Assembly: GCA_007132365.1 (NCBI GenBank)
Contig: SLOS01000365.1
Location: 1-17,856 of the forward strand
Reading direction: 5' to 3'
Length of the DNA stretch: 17,856 nucleotides
Source of the DNA: Bacteroidales bacterium
Lineage (GTDB): Bacteria > Bacteroidota > Bacteroidia > Bacteroidales > PUMT01
Positions 7,282 through 15,510 of this stretch are shown here, piece by piece. Within the stretch, counting starts at the first letter, position 1; each line of letters begins with the position of its first letter. A program made the position numbers and the translations under genes. The notes below the pieces were generated by a model. The model saw nothing but the letters and a program-made list of their open reading frames with translations. It had not been told where the DNA came from and ran no database searches.

Positions 7282-8613
7282 ATGAGTTTAATAAATAAAC
7301 CGGGTAAAAGAATCAGCATCTGGATGATCATTAAAAACGAACTGGTCTATAAAAAATTCGGTTTTATCACAGGAGTCCTTTCCCTTGTTATAGCAACTTC
7401 AGGTTTTGTGGGTGCCATGATATTACTGAGAGGTGATACACTGGCCACCGAGCAGCTTTTTATGGAAAAAGAAAGGGAACTGAGGGCGGAAATGCTGCAG
7501 CTTGAGGATGATTACAGGATCATCATGCGCAATATGGGATATAATGTGCTTATTCTCAACGAAACCCAGAGTATCTCGGAGTTGGAGAAGGAAGGATATG
7601 CAAGTACATATCTGGATTACGAGGATGTCTGGAAAATTGCTGAAAGCGGAATGACTACCCTTAACCACCTGCTTCCCGTTTTACAGGAAAAGATCTACTG
7701 GCCGGAAAAAGGTATGGAGATTTTATTATCCGGTATCAGGGGGCAGGTCCCGGTTTACAGTAAACCCGCCCATCTGACCGATGATGATCAGTACCGGTCC
7801 CCTATCATGGAAAGGGTGCCTGAGGGTAAAGCTGATCTGGGTTCAGAAGTTGCAGTACCTCTGAATCTGAGGCCCGGAGACATATTTACCATAAGGGGGG
7901 AAGAATTTGAGGTTAACCGGGTCTACTCCAGAAGGGGCACAAGGGATGATCTCAGTGTCTGGATACCTCTCGATAAAGCCCAGTCCATACTTAACCGGCC
8001 CGGTAAGATAAATGGCATACTTGCTCTTGAATGTGTATGTTCGACAGAGGAACTTGGACAGGTAGCCAGGGAGGTTAAGGAGGTTCTTCCCCATGCGCAG
8101 GTTTTTGAATTCAGCTCACTTATTGCTGCCCGCGCTGATGTGAGGCAGAGAGCGGCAAAATTGCATGAAGAGATATTGCAGGCTGAAATGGCCCATCAGA
8201 TGGAGTTGAGGAGGGAGAAGGAAAGGCTGGCCTCTGTTTTGATTATTCTTCTTATTACAGGCGCATCGGTCTGGATATTTGTGCTCATACTCAATAATGT
8301 TCGCGAAAGAAAACATGAGATAGGAATTCTGCGGGCAATTGGTTTCAGCCGTTTGAAGGTGCTTCAGATCTTCCTGGGAAAATCTGCTTTGATGGGGGTG
8401 GTAGCTGGTATTATCGGGTGTATGACCGGCGCTCTGGCAGGTGTTTTATGGAGTGGAACCGGTCTTTCTTTTTCCGGTCAGGGCTCCCTTGTCACCCCGC
8501 CTGTAATAATTACCGGACTGATACTGGCTCCCCTGCTGGCTCTTACAGCAGGATTGCTCCCTTCAGTATTGGCAGCAAACCAGGATCCGGCAGATATCAT
8601 TGGAGAAAGGTGA
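7282..8613 (+). CDS. MacB/FtsX-type ABC transporter permease
   Basis: A 443-residue inner-membrane protein with the four-helix MacB/FtsX layout. The first helix (about residues 28-50, FGFITGVLSLVIATSGFVGAM) is followed by a long periplasmic domain (about 52-310), then three helices at about 315-337, 362-388 and 405-428. The cytoplasmic loop ERKHEIGILRAIGFSR is the FtsX coupling motif. AAGGA at 7268-7272 supports the start. The periplasmic domain contains SEVAVPLNLRPGDIFTIRG and WIPLDKAQSIL, common in this superfamily, and ends in a charged helical stretch (ADVRQRAAKLHEEILQ, MELRREKERL) likely to form a coiled coil. It also holds a Cys251-Val-Cys253 pair (ILALECVCSTEEL). The only other Cys is in a membrane helix. 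The ATPase is encoded separately 89 bases downstream. Such transporters usually transmit force to periplasmic partners rather than import solutes, so neighbouring proteins are plausible partners. Confidence 0.92.
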   Translation: MSLINKPGKRISIWMIIKNELVYKKFGFITGVLSLVIATSGFVGAMILLRGDTLATEQLFMEKERELRAEMLQLEDDYRIIMRNMGYNVLILNETQSISELEKEGYASTYLDYEDVWKIAESGMTTLNHLLPVLQEKIYWPEKGMEILLSGIRGQVPVYSKPAHLTDDDQYRSPIMERVPEGKADLGSEVAVPLNLRPGDIFTIRGEEFEVNRVYSRRGTRDDLSVWIPLDKAQSILNRPGKINGILALECVCSTEELGQVAREVKEVLPHAQVFEFSSLIAARADVRQRAAKLHEEILQAEMAHQMELRREKERLASVLIILLITGASVWIFVLILNNVRERKHEIGILRAIGFSRLKVLQIFLGKSALMGVVAGIIGCMTGALAGVLWSGTGLSFSGQGSLVTPPVIITGLILAPLLALTAGLLPSVLAANQDPADIIGER

Positions 8614-8702
8614 TGGTACTTTGCAATTAAGGTATATGGTCCAAAACAGGGCGGGTGAATAATAAAATTTAAGCATGTTTGAGTTATTAATCAGTAAATT
8701 GA

Positions 8703-9392
8703 ATGGAATTACGTATTAACGGACTTAAGAAGTATTACAGAACAGGGAAGGAAAAAGAGGTAAAGGCCGTTGATGGGGTGTCTCTTGAAATCGGCAAGGG
8801 TGAGCTTGTTTCAGTGAACGGGCCAAGCGGTTGTGGCAAGACTACTCTTCTTCTCATTTCCGGGGGGTTGATGAATCCTGACCATGGCGAAGTATTCCTG
8901 GGCGAAAAGAATCTTTACAGGATTTCACCGGATGTACGGGACAGGGAGAGGGTAACGAAGGTCGGTTTCGTATTTCAGCAGTTTTATCTTGTCCCCTATA
9001 TAAACATACTTGAAAATGTGCTTATACCCACAATAGGGTTGAATTCATATTCAGCTTCCGTTGAGCAAAGGGCAAGGGATCTGATAGATCATTTCAATTT
9101 GTCTGACAGAATTGATCACAAGCCCGGAGAGCTGAGCACCGGAGAGCGGCAGCGGGTAGCGCTTGCCCGGGCCTTGATAAACCGGCCCTCGGTTTTATTT
9201 GCTGATGAACCAACCGGAAATCTTGATGATTATAACGCGGAGGTTGTGCTGAAATATATCTCGGAATTTGCCGCGGATGGCGGAGCTGTGCTGCTGGTTA
9301 CCCACGATAAAAGAATAAGCAGGCAGGCTCACAGATCTGTCAGGATGAAAGATGGCAGATTTGTCGGGGATGACACTAATCCGGTAAAATGA
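8703..9392 (+). CDS. ABC transporter ATP-binding protein, LolD/MacB type
   Basis: A complete 229-residue cytoplasmic ATPase of the MacB/LolD/FtsE branch, the normal partner of the permease just upstream. All motifs are intact: Walker A GPSGCGKTT (40-48), Q-loop VFQQF (Gln92), signature LSTGERQRVALARAL (144-158), Walker B VLFADEPT with catalytic Glu169, D-loop GNLD, and switch His201 in VTHD. The protein begins directly with the core fold (MELRINGLKKYYRTG), and the EVKAVDGVSLEI stretch is typical of the family. No Shine-Dalgarno site is visible, and the start at 8703 agrees with normal family length. The substrate cannot be derived from the ATPase; it is set by the permease and the envelope proteins beside it. 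Confidence 0.96.
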   Translation: MELRINGLKKYYRTGKEKEVKAVDGVSLEIGKGELVSVNGPSGCGKTTLLLISGGLMNPDHGEVFLGEKNLYRISPDVRDRERVTKVGFVFQQFYLVPYINILENVLIPTIGLNSYSASVEQRARDLIDHFNLSDRIDHKPGELSTGERQRVALARALINRPSVLFADEPTGNLDDYNAEVVLKYISEFAADGGAVLLVTHDKRISRQAHRSVRMKDGRFVGDDTNPVK

Positions 9393-9487
9393 CTACCTTC
9401 TGATCCGGATTTTCCAGATGATTTAAGGTATTTTTCCCAATTATTTGATGCAACCTAAGTCAGCTTATTGTATTATAAAGATTAACC

Positions 9488-11704
9488 ATGAATAAGAAGT
9501 TTATAAAAATCCTGATACTAGTGTTCCTTGTTCAGTCATTACACTCACAGGAACTGCATAATGTTGAGGGGCGGGTTTACAATATTGAAACAGGTGAACC
9601 GGTATCCGGTGCAAGTATCCTGGTTACCAAAACACTGCAGGGAACAAGTTCCGGGGCGAATGGCAGGTTTGAGCTCAGACTTCCAGCCGGTGAATATCAT
9701 ATAAAGGTTTCTTCCCTGGGGTTCTCCGAAAAGGAGTTCTTGCTGAGGGTACCTTCTGATAATATTGAAGATACGGGTATCGGATTGATTGGAAAAAAAA
9801 TAGAAATAGAGGGTGTTGATGTTATCGGAAGTCTGTTTATAGCCGACAGGGACACTTCAATCAACAGGGTGCCTGTTTCGATTTTGCCTGCTGTTACAAG
9901 AATAAGCGCTATTGAAATAGAAAGACAGGGGGCAGTAACCCTGACTGATGCCTTTAAATATGTACCGGGTGGTTGGACGGAAACAAGAGGCAGAAAAGTG
10001 AAGCAGTTTTTCTCTGTCAGGGGACAAAGGTATCCTTATCCTGATTATTCAATTAACGGTATCTGGCAAAAGGAATTTGAAGAGACTTCATACTTTTTTT
10101 CTGCTCTTGATGTAGAATCAGTTGAAATAGTTCGCTCAAGCTCCGCCCTGGTTAAGGGCCTCTCTGGTTTGACCGGGGTGGTTGATGTAAGGACAAAGAG
10201 GCCGGTAGGTGAAACTATTTCATTTTCAGCTAAATATGGTCAACAGAATAACTATGTTACAAATTTCCGGTATGGAAACAAAATCAATGATGTTACTTTC
10301 AACACCTCAGCCACCTTATTTGGCACTGACGGACCGCCGGGACGAAACGGCAAAGAACGTATAGGGAATTTTCACGGGGATATTGACTGGGAAATAAACA
10401 GTAAGTTGAAACTTTCAGCAGGTACGGCCTACATTGGGGGATCGCGTGAATTCGTGAGTATTATTGAGGCTGAATCCAGTGCACCCAATTTGTTGGGCAG
10501 GGAAGAAGCATTTGATCCCCTTCGCACATCATTGAATTATGCAAAGCTTTATTACCGGGGAGATGATAATTCGCTTACTGAACTGCAGACCAGTTTTTCA
10601 TACCGTGATGCTTATTACAGGAGATATGATCTTCCCGGGCAGGAAACTGGTCAGGAAAAAGATTGGGAGTATGGATTTAACCTTTTGCACAGCAGGCCCT
10701 TATCTTCTACAAACACTTTAAGGCTCGGTGTATTATATAACCACTGGGAAGCGCCTGAAGGGAAACGTTATTATGCCGGCCGCGCGTGTAACGTCCATAC
10801 CTGGTCAGGGGTGATTGCCAGTGAGCAGAGAGCAGGTAAATTTTTATTCGACGCTGGTATAAGGCTTATCAGCGGCTATATTGTTGAATTTGGAGATTTT
10901 GGTATTGAAGGAGGTATGCCCGCGGTTTTACTTAATGCAGCATCCATAGAGGATGAGATTGCACCACTTGAATGGCAATCAGTGCTTGGAGTATCCTATA
11001 TCCATTCGGGAGCTCTCTCCTTTCATTATAATTTTTCAGGAGGAACTATCGCTCCCCGCAGAGGAAGTTTAACCGATCAGGGCGTTACACCTGAAAACGA
11101 AACACGTTTTCAGCATGATCTTGGTTTCAGGCATATAACAAACAATCGCAATGAGATAACTTTCAGCACCTTTTATGCTCAAAGACAGGATGCTCTTGAA
11201 TTAAGCGGGGAGACAGTTATCACCGGGGATGATTATCTGATGGAACTTTATGAGAACCTGGATAAGCGCAGTTACGGGGTGGAATTATCAATTAAATTCA
11301 ATATCCCGGTCATTCATAGTTTTCTCTTTGCCAATGCAACACTGATGAGGGGAGAAAACGAGATAGAAGGCAGAATGGAAAAAGATAATAAATTACCCAA
11401 TGTGATTCTGAACACTGGAGTTCTATTTGAGCATTCCGGTTTTGATGCCAATCTTTTTGTAAACTATACCGGGCCATATACAAACAACAGGTTTGTGCGA
11501 GGCCCCTGGATTGCAGAACATGGTGATTTCCCGCTTGGAGACTTTTTTTCTTTTGATATAACGGCGGGTTATACATTTGACAGAAGGTTCTCAACCAGGG
11601 TCTTTGCGGAGGTTAAAAATCTTCTTGATCAGAGGTACCTTACCGTTGCAGGCTATCCCGATTACGGCAGACTGCTCTTTTCGGGAGTAAGAATTAACTT
11701 CTGA
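9488..11704 (+). CDS. TonB-dependent receptor, metallophore-type size, linked to the ABC module
   Basis: A 738-residue outer-membrane importer driven by TonB. Residues 1-20 are a signal peptide ending LHSQ. Residues about 24-105 are a carboxypeptidase-regulatory-like domain (VEGRVYNIETGEPVSGASIL, YHIKVSSLGFSEKEF). The plug follows at about 125-235 (TLTDAFKYVPGGWTETRG, SVRGQR, DVESVEIVRSSSALVKG, LTGVVDVRTKRP), then a barrel of about 500 residues ending FSGVRINF with the terminal aromatic expected for Bam insertion. NLLDQRYLTVAGYPDYGR is the usual last-strand region. The length is well below SusC (about 1000 residues) and the plug resembles FecA/FhuA-like siderophore or cofactor receptors, so a small chelate is more likely than a glycan. 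It lies 95 bases after the ATPase on the same strand and may provide the outer-membrane entry for that system. The ligand is unknown. Confidence 0.92.
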   Translation: MNKKFIKILILVFLVQSLHSQELHNVEGRVYNIETGEPVSGASILVTKTLQGTSSGANGRFELRLPAGEYHIKVSSLGFSEKEFLLRVPSDNIEDTGIGLIGKKIEIEGVDVIGSLFIADRDTSINRVPVSILPAVTRISAIEIERQGAVTLTDAFKYVPGGWTETRGRKVKQFFSVRGQRYPYPDYSINGIWQKEFEETSYFFSALDVESVEIVRSSSALVKGLSGLTGVVDVRTKRPVGETISFSAKYGQQNNYVTNFRYGNKINDVTFNTSATLFGTDGPPGRNGKERIGNFHGDIDWEINSKLKLSAGTAYIGGSREFVSIIEAESSAPNLLGREEAFDPLRTSLNYAKLYYRGDDNSLTELQTSFSYRDAYYRRYDLPGQETGQEKDWEYGFNLLHSRPLSSTNTLRLGVLYNHWEAPEGKRYYAGRACNVHTWSGVIASEQRAGKFLFDAGIRLISGYIVEFGDFGIEGGMPAVLLNAASIEDEIAPLEWQSVLGVSYIHSGALSFHYNFSGGTIAPRRGSLTDQGVTPENETRFQHDLGFRHITNNRNEITFSTFYAQRQDALELSGETVITGDDYLMELYENLDKRSYGVELSIKFNIPVIHSFLFANATLMRGENEIEGRMEKDNKLPNVILNTGVLFEHSGFDANLFVNYTGPYTNNRFVRGPWIAEHGDFPLGDFFSFDITAGYTFDRRFSTRVFAEVKNLLDQRYLTVAGYPDYGRLLFSGVRINF

Positions 11705-11730
11705 CAGGGGTGGTTAAACACAGTTTGTAT

Positions 11731-11749
11731 GATTTGTTTCAAATTTTTT
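11731..11749 (+). terminator. Weak terminator-like hairpin between convergent genes
   Basis: GATTTG-TTT-CAAATT is a 5-6 base AT-rich stem with a three-base loop followed by a run of T (AAATTTTTTG). It comes 27 bases after the stop of the TonB receptor gene and just before the stop of the convergent GH3 gene. The stem is weak, so it may be only a partial terminator for the plus-strand block. Confidence 0.3.
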
Positions 11750-11752
11750 GGA

Positions 11753-14056
11753 TTATTGGTCAGGCCATTTTTCCTGCAATGTAAATGACACTGAAGCCAC
11801 ATCATCGGAGCTGGTTCCTGCAAACACAATAAATTCGCCGGGTTCAGCCTTAAAGTTCACATCATTATCATAAAATGCCAGGTCATTGACAGTTATGGTA
11901 AAGCTTATTTCCTTTGATTCACCAGCTTTGAGAAAAACTTTCTCAAAGCCTTTGAGTTTCTTTACAGGTTGTGTGATTGTCCTGATCACATCATGAATAT
12001 ACAACTGTACAACCTCTTCTCCATCAAGATCGCCTGTATTGGTAACGGTTACAAAAAGGGTAATTTCTTCATCAGGCTTCATCACATCCTTATTCAACTT
12101 AAGATTGGTGTAATCGAAGGTGGTATAGCTCAGACCGTAACCAAATGGAAACAGGGGTGAATTCGGCACATCAAGGTAATTTGAACGGAACTTCACGAAT
12201 TCATCCCCCTCCTGTGGCCGACCGGTGGAGCGGTGATTATAATAGACAGGGATCTGTCCTGCATTTCTGGGGAATGACATGGTCAATTTTCCTGAAGGAT
12301 TGTAATATCCGTACAACACATCGGCAATTGCATTTCCTGCCTCGATACCCGGATGCCATACAAACAGGATCGCATCTGCAAGTTCGTATTCTTCTTCCAT
12401 TGTCAGTGGACGCCCGCTCATCATCACCAGCACCAGGGGCTTGCCTGTTCCGGCAAGGGCCCTTACAAGCTTTTTCTGACTTTCGGGAAGCGATATGTCT
12501 GACCGGCTCGATGATTCACCACTCATTTCGGAAGCCTCACCGATAACTGCAACAATAACATCTGCATTTGAAGCAATCCCGACAGCTTCCCTTAGCATGA
12601 CCTCGGGTGACCTCTCGTCAATGACGATGCGGGGTCCAAAAACGTTGACCTTTTCTGCAAAATCAGGGTCATCATGAATATTGGCGCCTTTTGCATACCG
12701 GATATTAATTTCTTCTCCTGCCACATTTTTCATCCCTTCCAGCACCGGTACAGACATTTGCCTGTCTGCCGAAACAACCCATGTGCCCATCATATTGCTT
12801 TTTTCATAGGCCAGAGGGCCAATAAGTGCAATGCTCTGGTTTTTGTCAAGGGGAAGAATATTACCCTTGTTTTTAAGCAAGACAAAGGAGCGTGCCGCTG
12901 CATCCCTTGCAGCATGAAGGTTCTCAGCGGTAAGGATCTCTTTTCCCGGCAGAGTTTCGTCAATATACCGGTAGGGATCATCGAACAATCCAAGCCTGTA
13001 TTTTGCCCTCAATACATTTCTGCATGCATTATCAATGTATGCTTCTATAATAATTCCTTCCTCAAGGGATTTTTCCAGGGTAGTCAGAAATGCCTCACCA
13101 ACCATATCCATATCCAGTCCGGCCTTCAGTGCAAGAGCTGAAACTGCCTGCAGATCACCTATTCCATGATCCACCATTTCATTGACCGACGTATAATCAG
13201 AAATCACGAAGCCATCAAAATCCCATTTTTCCCGGAGAATGTTGGTAAGTAACCACCTGTTACCAGTTGCAGGTACTCCTTCCACATCATTGAAAGCAGT
13301 CATTATACATCCCACTCCTTCTTCAATGGCTGCTTTGAAAGGAGGCATGTAGATATTGAACATCCTGGTACGGCTCATGTCAACAGTATTATAATCACGT
13401 CCGCCTTCCGGAGCTCCGTAAAGGGCGAAATGCTTGGCTGTTGACATCATGGTATATGAACTGGCAAGATCATCCTGCTGGTAACCGCGCACCATTGCCC
13501 GGGCAATTTCCGAATTGAGGTAGGGGTCTTCACCTCCCCCCTCAGCTACTCTTCCCCATCTTGGTTCGCGTGAAACATCGATCATTGGCGAATAATTCCA
13601 GTTAATTCCGTCAGCAGTGGCCTCCCTTGCGGCAATACGGGCTGTTTCTTCAATCAATTCCATATCCCAGCTGCATGATAAACCTATCGGGATCGGAAAC
13701 ACTGTTTTATAACCATGGATCACATCAAGTCCAAAAAGCAAAGGAATCCCGAGCCGGCTGTCGTTTACCGCCATCTCCTGGGTCTGCCTTATCCTCTCCG
13801 GCGGACCGGAGATGCCAAAAATACCTCCTACCTGGCCGTTCTTTATTTTTTCTTCCACATCGGTGCTGACAGTAGCTCCTGTCGGGATGTCCGCACCCGG
13901 GGTTATCAGGTTCAGTTGGCCTATCTTTTCCTGAATACTCATTTGGGACATAAGTTCATTAATAAACCTGTCTATCTCTGAATCAGCGGTTCGCTGGTTG
14001 CATGAGTAAGCCAGTACAACAACTGTTATTAAAAAAACAAACTTCTTCATAATCAT
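11753..14056 (-). CDS. bglX: GH3 beta-glucosidase, BglX type, lipoprotein signal
   Basis: A 767-residue family 3 glycoside hydrolase that removes glucose from non-reducing ends of beta-gluco-oligosaccharides. The leader MIMKKFVFLITVVVLAYSC has Cys19 as a probable lipid-anchored residue; MKK two codons later is an alternative start (14050). Domain 1 is a TIM barrel with FGLDVIHG, PMIDVSREPRWGR, GGEDPYL, STAKHFALYGAPEGG and the nucleophile Asp287 in GFVISDYTS. The second domain carries VVAVIGEASEMSGESSSRSD, whose Glu514 is the likely acid/base. A fibronectin-III-like domain ends the protein (about 660-757, VQLYIHDV and VKKLKGFEKV). Order and motifs agree closely with E. coli BglX. It is the last gene of the minus-strand block, 15 bases after the second GH144 gene, so it is surely co-transcribed. 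There it would finish degradation of sophoro-oligosaccharides to glucose in the periplasm. Beta-1,2 specificity is inferred from context only. Confidence 0.95.
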   Translation of the reverse strand: MIMKKFVFLITVVVLAYSCNQRTADSEIDRFINELMSQMSIQEKIGQLNLITPGADIPTGATVSTDVEEKIKNGQVGGIFGISGPPERIRQTQEMAVNDSRLGIPLLFGLDVIHGYKTVFPIPIGLSCSWDMELIEETARIAAREATADGINWNYSPMIDVSREPRWGRVAEGGGEDPYLNSEIARAMVRGYQQDDLASSYTMMSTAKHFALYGAPEGGRDYNTVDMSRTRMFNIYMPPFKAAIEEGVGCIMTAFNDVEGVPATGNRWLLTNILREKWDFDGFVISDYTSVNEMVDHGIGDLQAVSALALKAGLDMDMVGEAFLTTLEKSLEEGIIIEAYIDNACRNVLRAKYRLGLFDDPYRYIDETLPGKEILTAENLHAARDAAARSFVLLKNKGNILPLDKNQSIALIGPLAYEKSNMMGTWVVSADRQMSVPVLEGMKNVAGEEINIRYAKGANIHDDPDFAEKVNVFGPRIVIDERSPEVMLREAVGIASNADVIVAVIGEASEMSGESSSRSDISLPESQKKLVRALAGTGKPLVLVMMSGRPLTMEEEYELADAILFVWHPGIEAGNAIADVLYGYYNPSGKLTMSFPRNAGQIPVYYNHRSTGRPQEGDEFVKFRSNYLDVPNSPLFPFGYGLSYTTFDYTNLKLNKDVMKPDEEITLFVTVTNTGDLDGEEVVQLYIHDVIRTITQPVKKLKGFEKVFLKAGESKEISFTITVNDLAFYDNDVNFKAEPGEFIVFAGTSSDDVASVSFTLQEKWPDQ

Positions 14057-14071
14057 TTTTTTTACTGTTTC

Positions 14072-15406
14072 TCAGTAATTTATGAACCCCAGTTTTTCCA
14101 GGCCAATTGATATTTCAGGGCTTTCCATGAACAGGTCCCACAACAGCCCCGACCTGTGATTTTCGATCATTACCACTACAGGCCCCTGATCTATTGCCAG
14201 GTACCTTTCGGGGAACCAGTCCTCCGTCTCACTGAAGGCATCATAAAAACCGTATTTCCCAAACAGCCTGTCACCCAGTTCCTCGTAAAAATACCTCATT
14301 GCCTGAAGTGAATATTCTGGAGTGTAGGGTATCGATGAAAGGGCTGCCGTAGGGGATATTACGCCCAGGTCGTTGTGGGGGGCATGTGCCGAATAGCCGA
14401 CTGTCGAATAACTTGCGGTCAATCCCCAGCTGTTTTCCCCGTAGCCTTCATACCCATGGGGGTTCTCGACGCACCAGGCTCTGTTTATCAGTGTGTGGCT
14501 GACATTGTTCTCCCAGTAATGCCCGTATTTGTCTTCCAGGTTCCTGGGGTCAAGTCCGAGATACGAATAATGGGCCCAGAAAAGCGGTCCGCCATGCTGT
14601 TCTGATCCGTTATGCCTAAGGGTCAGGGTATAGCCGTATTGAGTTACCGAGGTCCTGATATCGCCGCCCCTGGCCCATCCTTCGTGGTACACGTCCGGCG
14701 ATATGGGATAGGTGGGAGAGGAGGCAGCCAGTATGTAGGTAATAAGGCATTCGTCGTATCCCCTGATGGAATGGTTCATTGCCCATCCGTGATTGGGCGA
14801 CCAGTGCCAGTAAAGCACATTCTCGCCGTCCCGGGTGTGCCAGTCCCATTGTACCTCCCTCCACAGGGAGTCGATCCTGGCTGCAAGATTTTGTTCGTTC
14901 TCATCACCCTTGATCAAATATTGCCTCGCTGTTAGCAAACCCTGGATAAGGAATGAGGTTTCCACCAGGTCGGCCCCGTCATCACGGGGACTGAACGGAC
15001 GCACTTCTCCTGTTTCCCCGTTGAGCCAGTGGGGCCAGACACCATTGAACCTGTCGGCCGAAGAAAGAAACCCGACGATCCGCTCAAGCCTGTCAACACC
15101 TTGCTGCCGGGTTATAAAGTTTCTCTCAATGCCGGCAATTATCGCCATTATGCCGAAGCCTGAGCCCCCGGTAGTAACAATATGCTTGTCATCCTGGGGA
15201 TATTCCCCGTCTGCATGATATCGCTCCCTTGCCATTCCCGAGTTTGGTTCGGCGCCATCCCAGAAATACTGAAAAGTATGTTCCTGCACAACATCAAGAA
15301 GTTCTTCATCTGTAAGACCCTTCCTTATTCTGTGGTCGGCGCTGCGCTCCGCTGCATTGCAGGAGACAATTACAAGGGTAATGATCAGGATCCGTATGAT
15401 GTTCAT
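14072..15406 (-). CDS. GH144 family beta-1,2-glucanase paralogue B (glucoamylase-like fold), probably periplasmic lipoprotein
   Basis: A 444-residue enzyme with an (alpha/alpha)6-barrel-type sequence, of the 'glucoamylase family' now classed as GH144. Characterised members (Chitinophaga pinensis, Parabacteroides distasonis) cut beta-1,2-glucan or release sophorose. I chose ATG 15406 because MNIIRILIITLVIVSC then gives a canonical lipobox (IVS-Cys16); the longer frame from 15442 adds only a poor extension. Family-like blocks are HTFQYFWDGAEPNSGMARER, GGSGFGIMAI, WPHWLNGETG, LYWHWSPNHGW, GYDECLITYILAASSP, YHEGWARGG, LFWAHYSYLGLDPR and DAFSETEDWFP. It is about three-quarters identical by eye to the neighbouring upstream paralogue, which points to tandem duplication. 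Unlike that copy, the residues after Cys16 (NAAERSADH) are not strongly acidic, so it may stay in the periplasm. It lies 104 bases after paralogue A and 15 before GH3. Confidence 0.9.
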   Translation of the reverse strand: MNIIRILIITLVIVSCNAAERSADHRIRKGLTDEELLDVVQEHTFQYFWDGAEPNSGMARERYHADGEYPQDDKHIVTTGGSGFGIMAIIAGIERNFITRQQGVDRLERIVGFLSSADRFNGVWPHWLNGETGEVRPFSPRDDGADLVETSFLIQGLLTARQYLIKGDENEQNLAARIDSLWREVQWDWHTRDGENVLYWHWSPNHGWAMNHSIRGYDECLITYILAASSPTYPISPDVYHEGWARGGDIRTSVTQYGYTLTLRHNGSEQHGGPLFWAHYSYLGLDPRNLEDKYGHYWENNVSHTLINRAWCVENPHGYEGYGENSWGLTASYSTVGYSAHAPHNDLGVISPTAALSSIPYTPEYSLQAMRYFYEELGDRLFGKYGFYDAFSETEDWFPERYLAIDQGPVVVMIENHRSGLLWDLFMESPEISIGLEKLGFINY

Positions 15407-15432
15407 TTGAATATGGTTTAAATTAAAGCAAA

Positions 15433-15448
15433 ATAACAGCACTGTTAT
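15433..15448. promoter_or_regulatory. Palindrome in the leader of GH144 paralogue B
   Basis: ATAACAG-CA-CTGTTAT is a perfect 7-base inverted repeat with two central bases. As RNA it would form a 6-bp stem with a 4-base loop. It lies 26 bases upstream of the start codon at 15406, in the 104-base gap between the two GH144 genes. It may be an operator or a processing or translation-control hairpin; there is no adjoining T-run for a terminator. Confidence 0.4.
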
Positions 15449-15510
15449 GTTGTAAGGCTTTTTATCAGGTGAATGTCATTTTCGCAGATCATCCGGTTAA
15501 GATTTTGCCC

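Noticed and set aside
9378..9413. Intrinsic terminator after the ATPase gene (AATCCGG and CCGGATT arms)
   Set aside because: The loop is about 20 bases, the first arm lies within the coding end and only a short T-run (four T) follows, so the evidence is too weak.
15407..15442. Upstream start for GH144 copy B at 15442
   Set aside because: It would place extra residues before a canonical short lipoprotein signal and would overlap the palindrome at 15433-15448.
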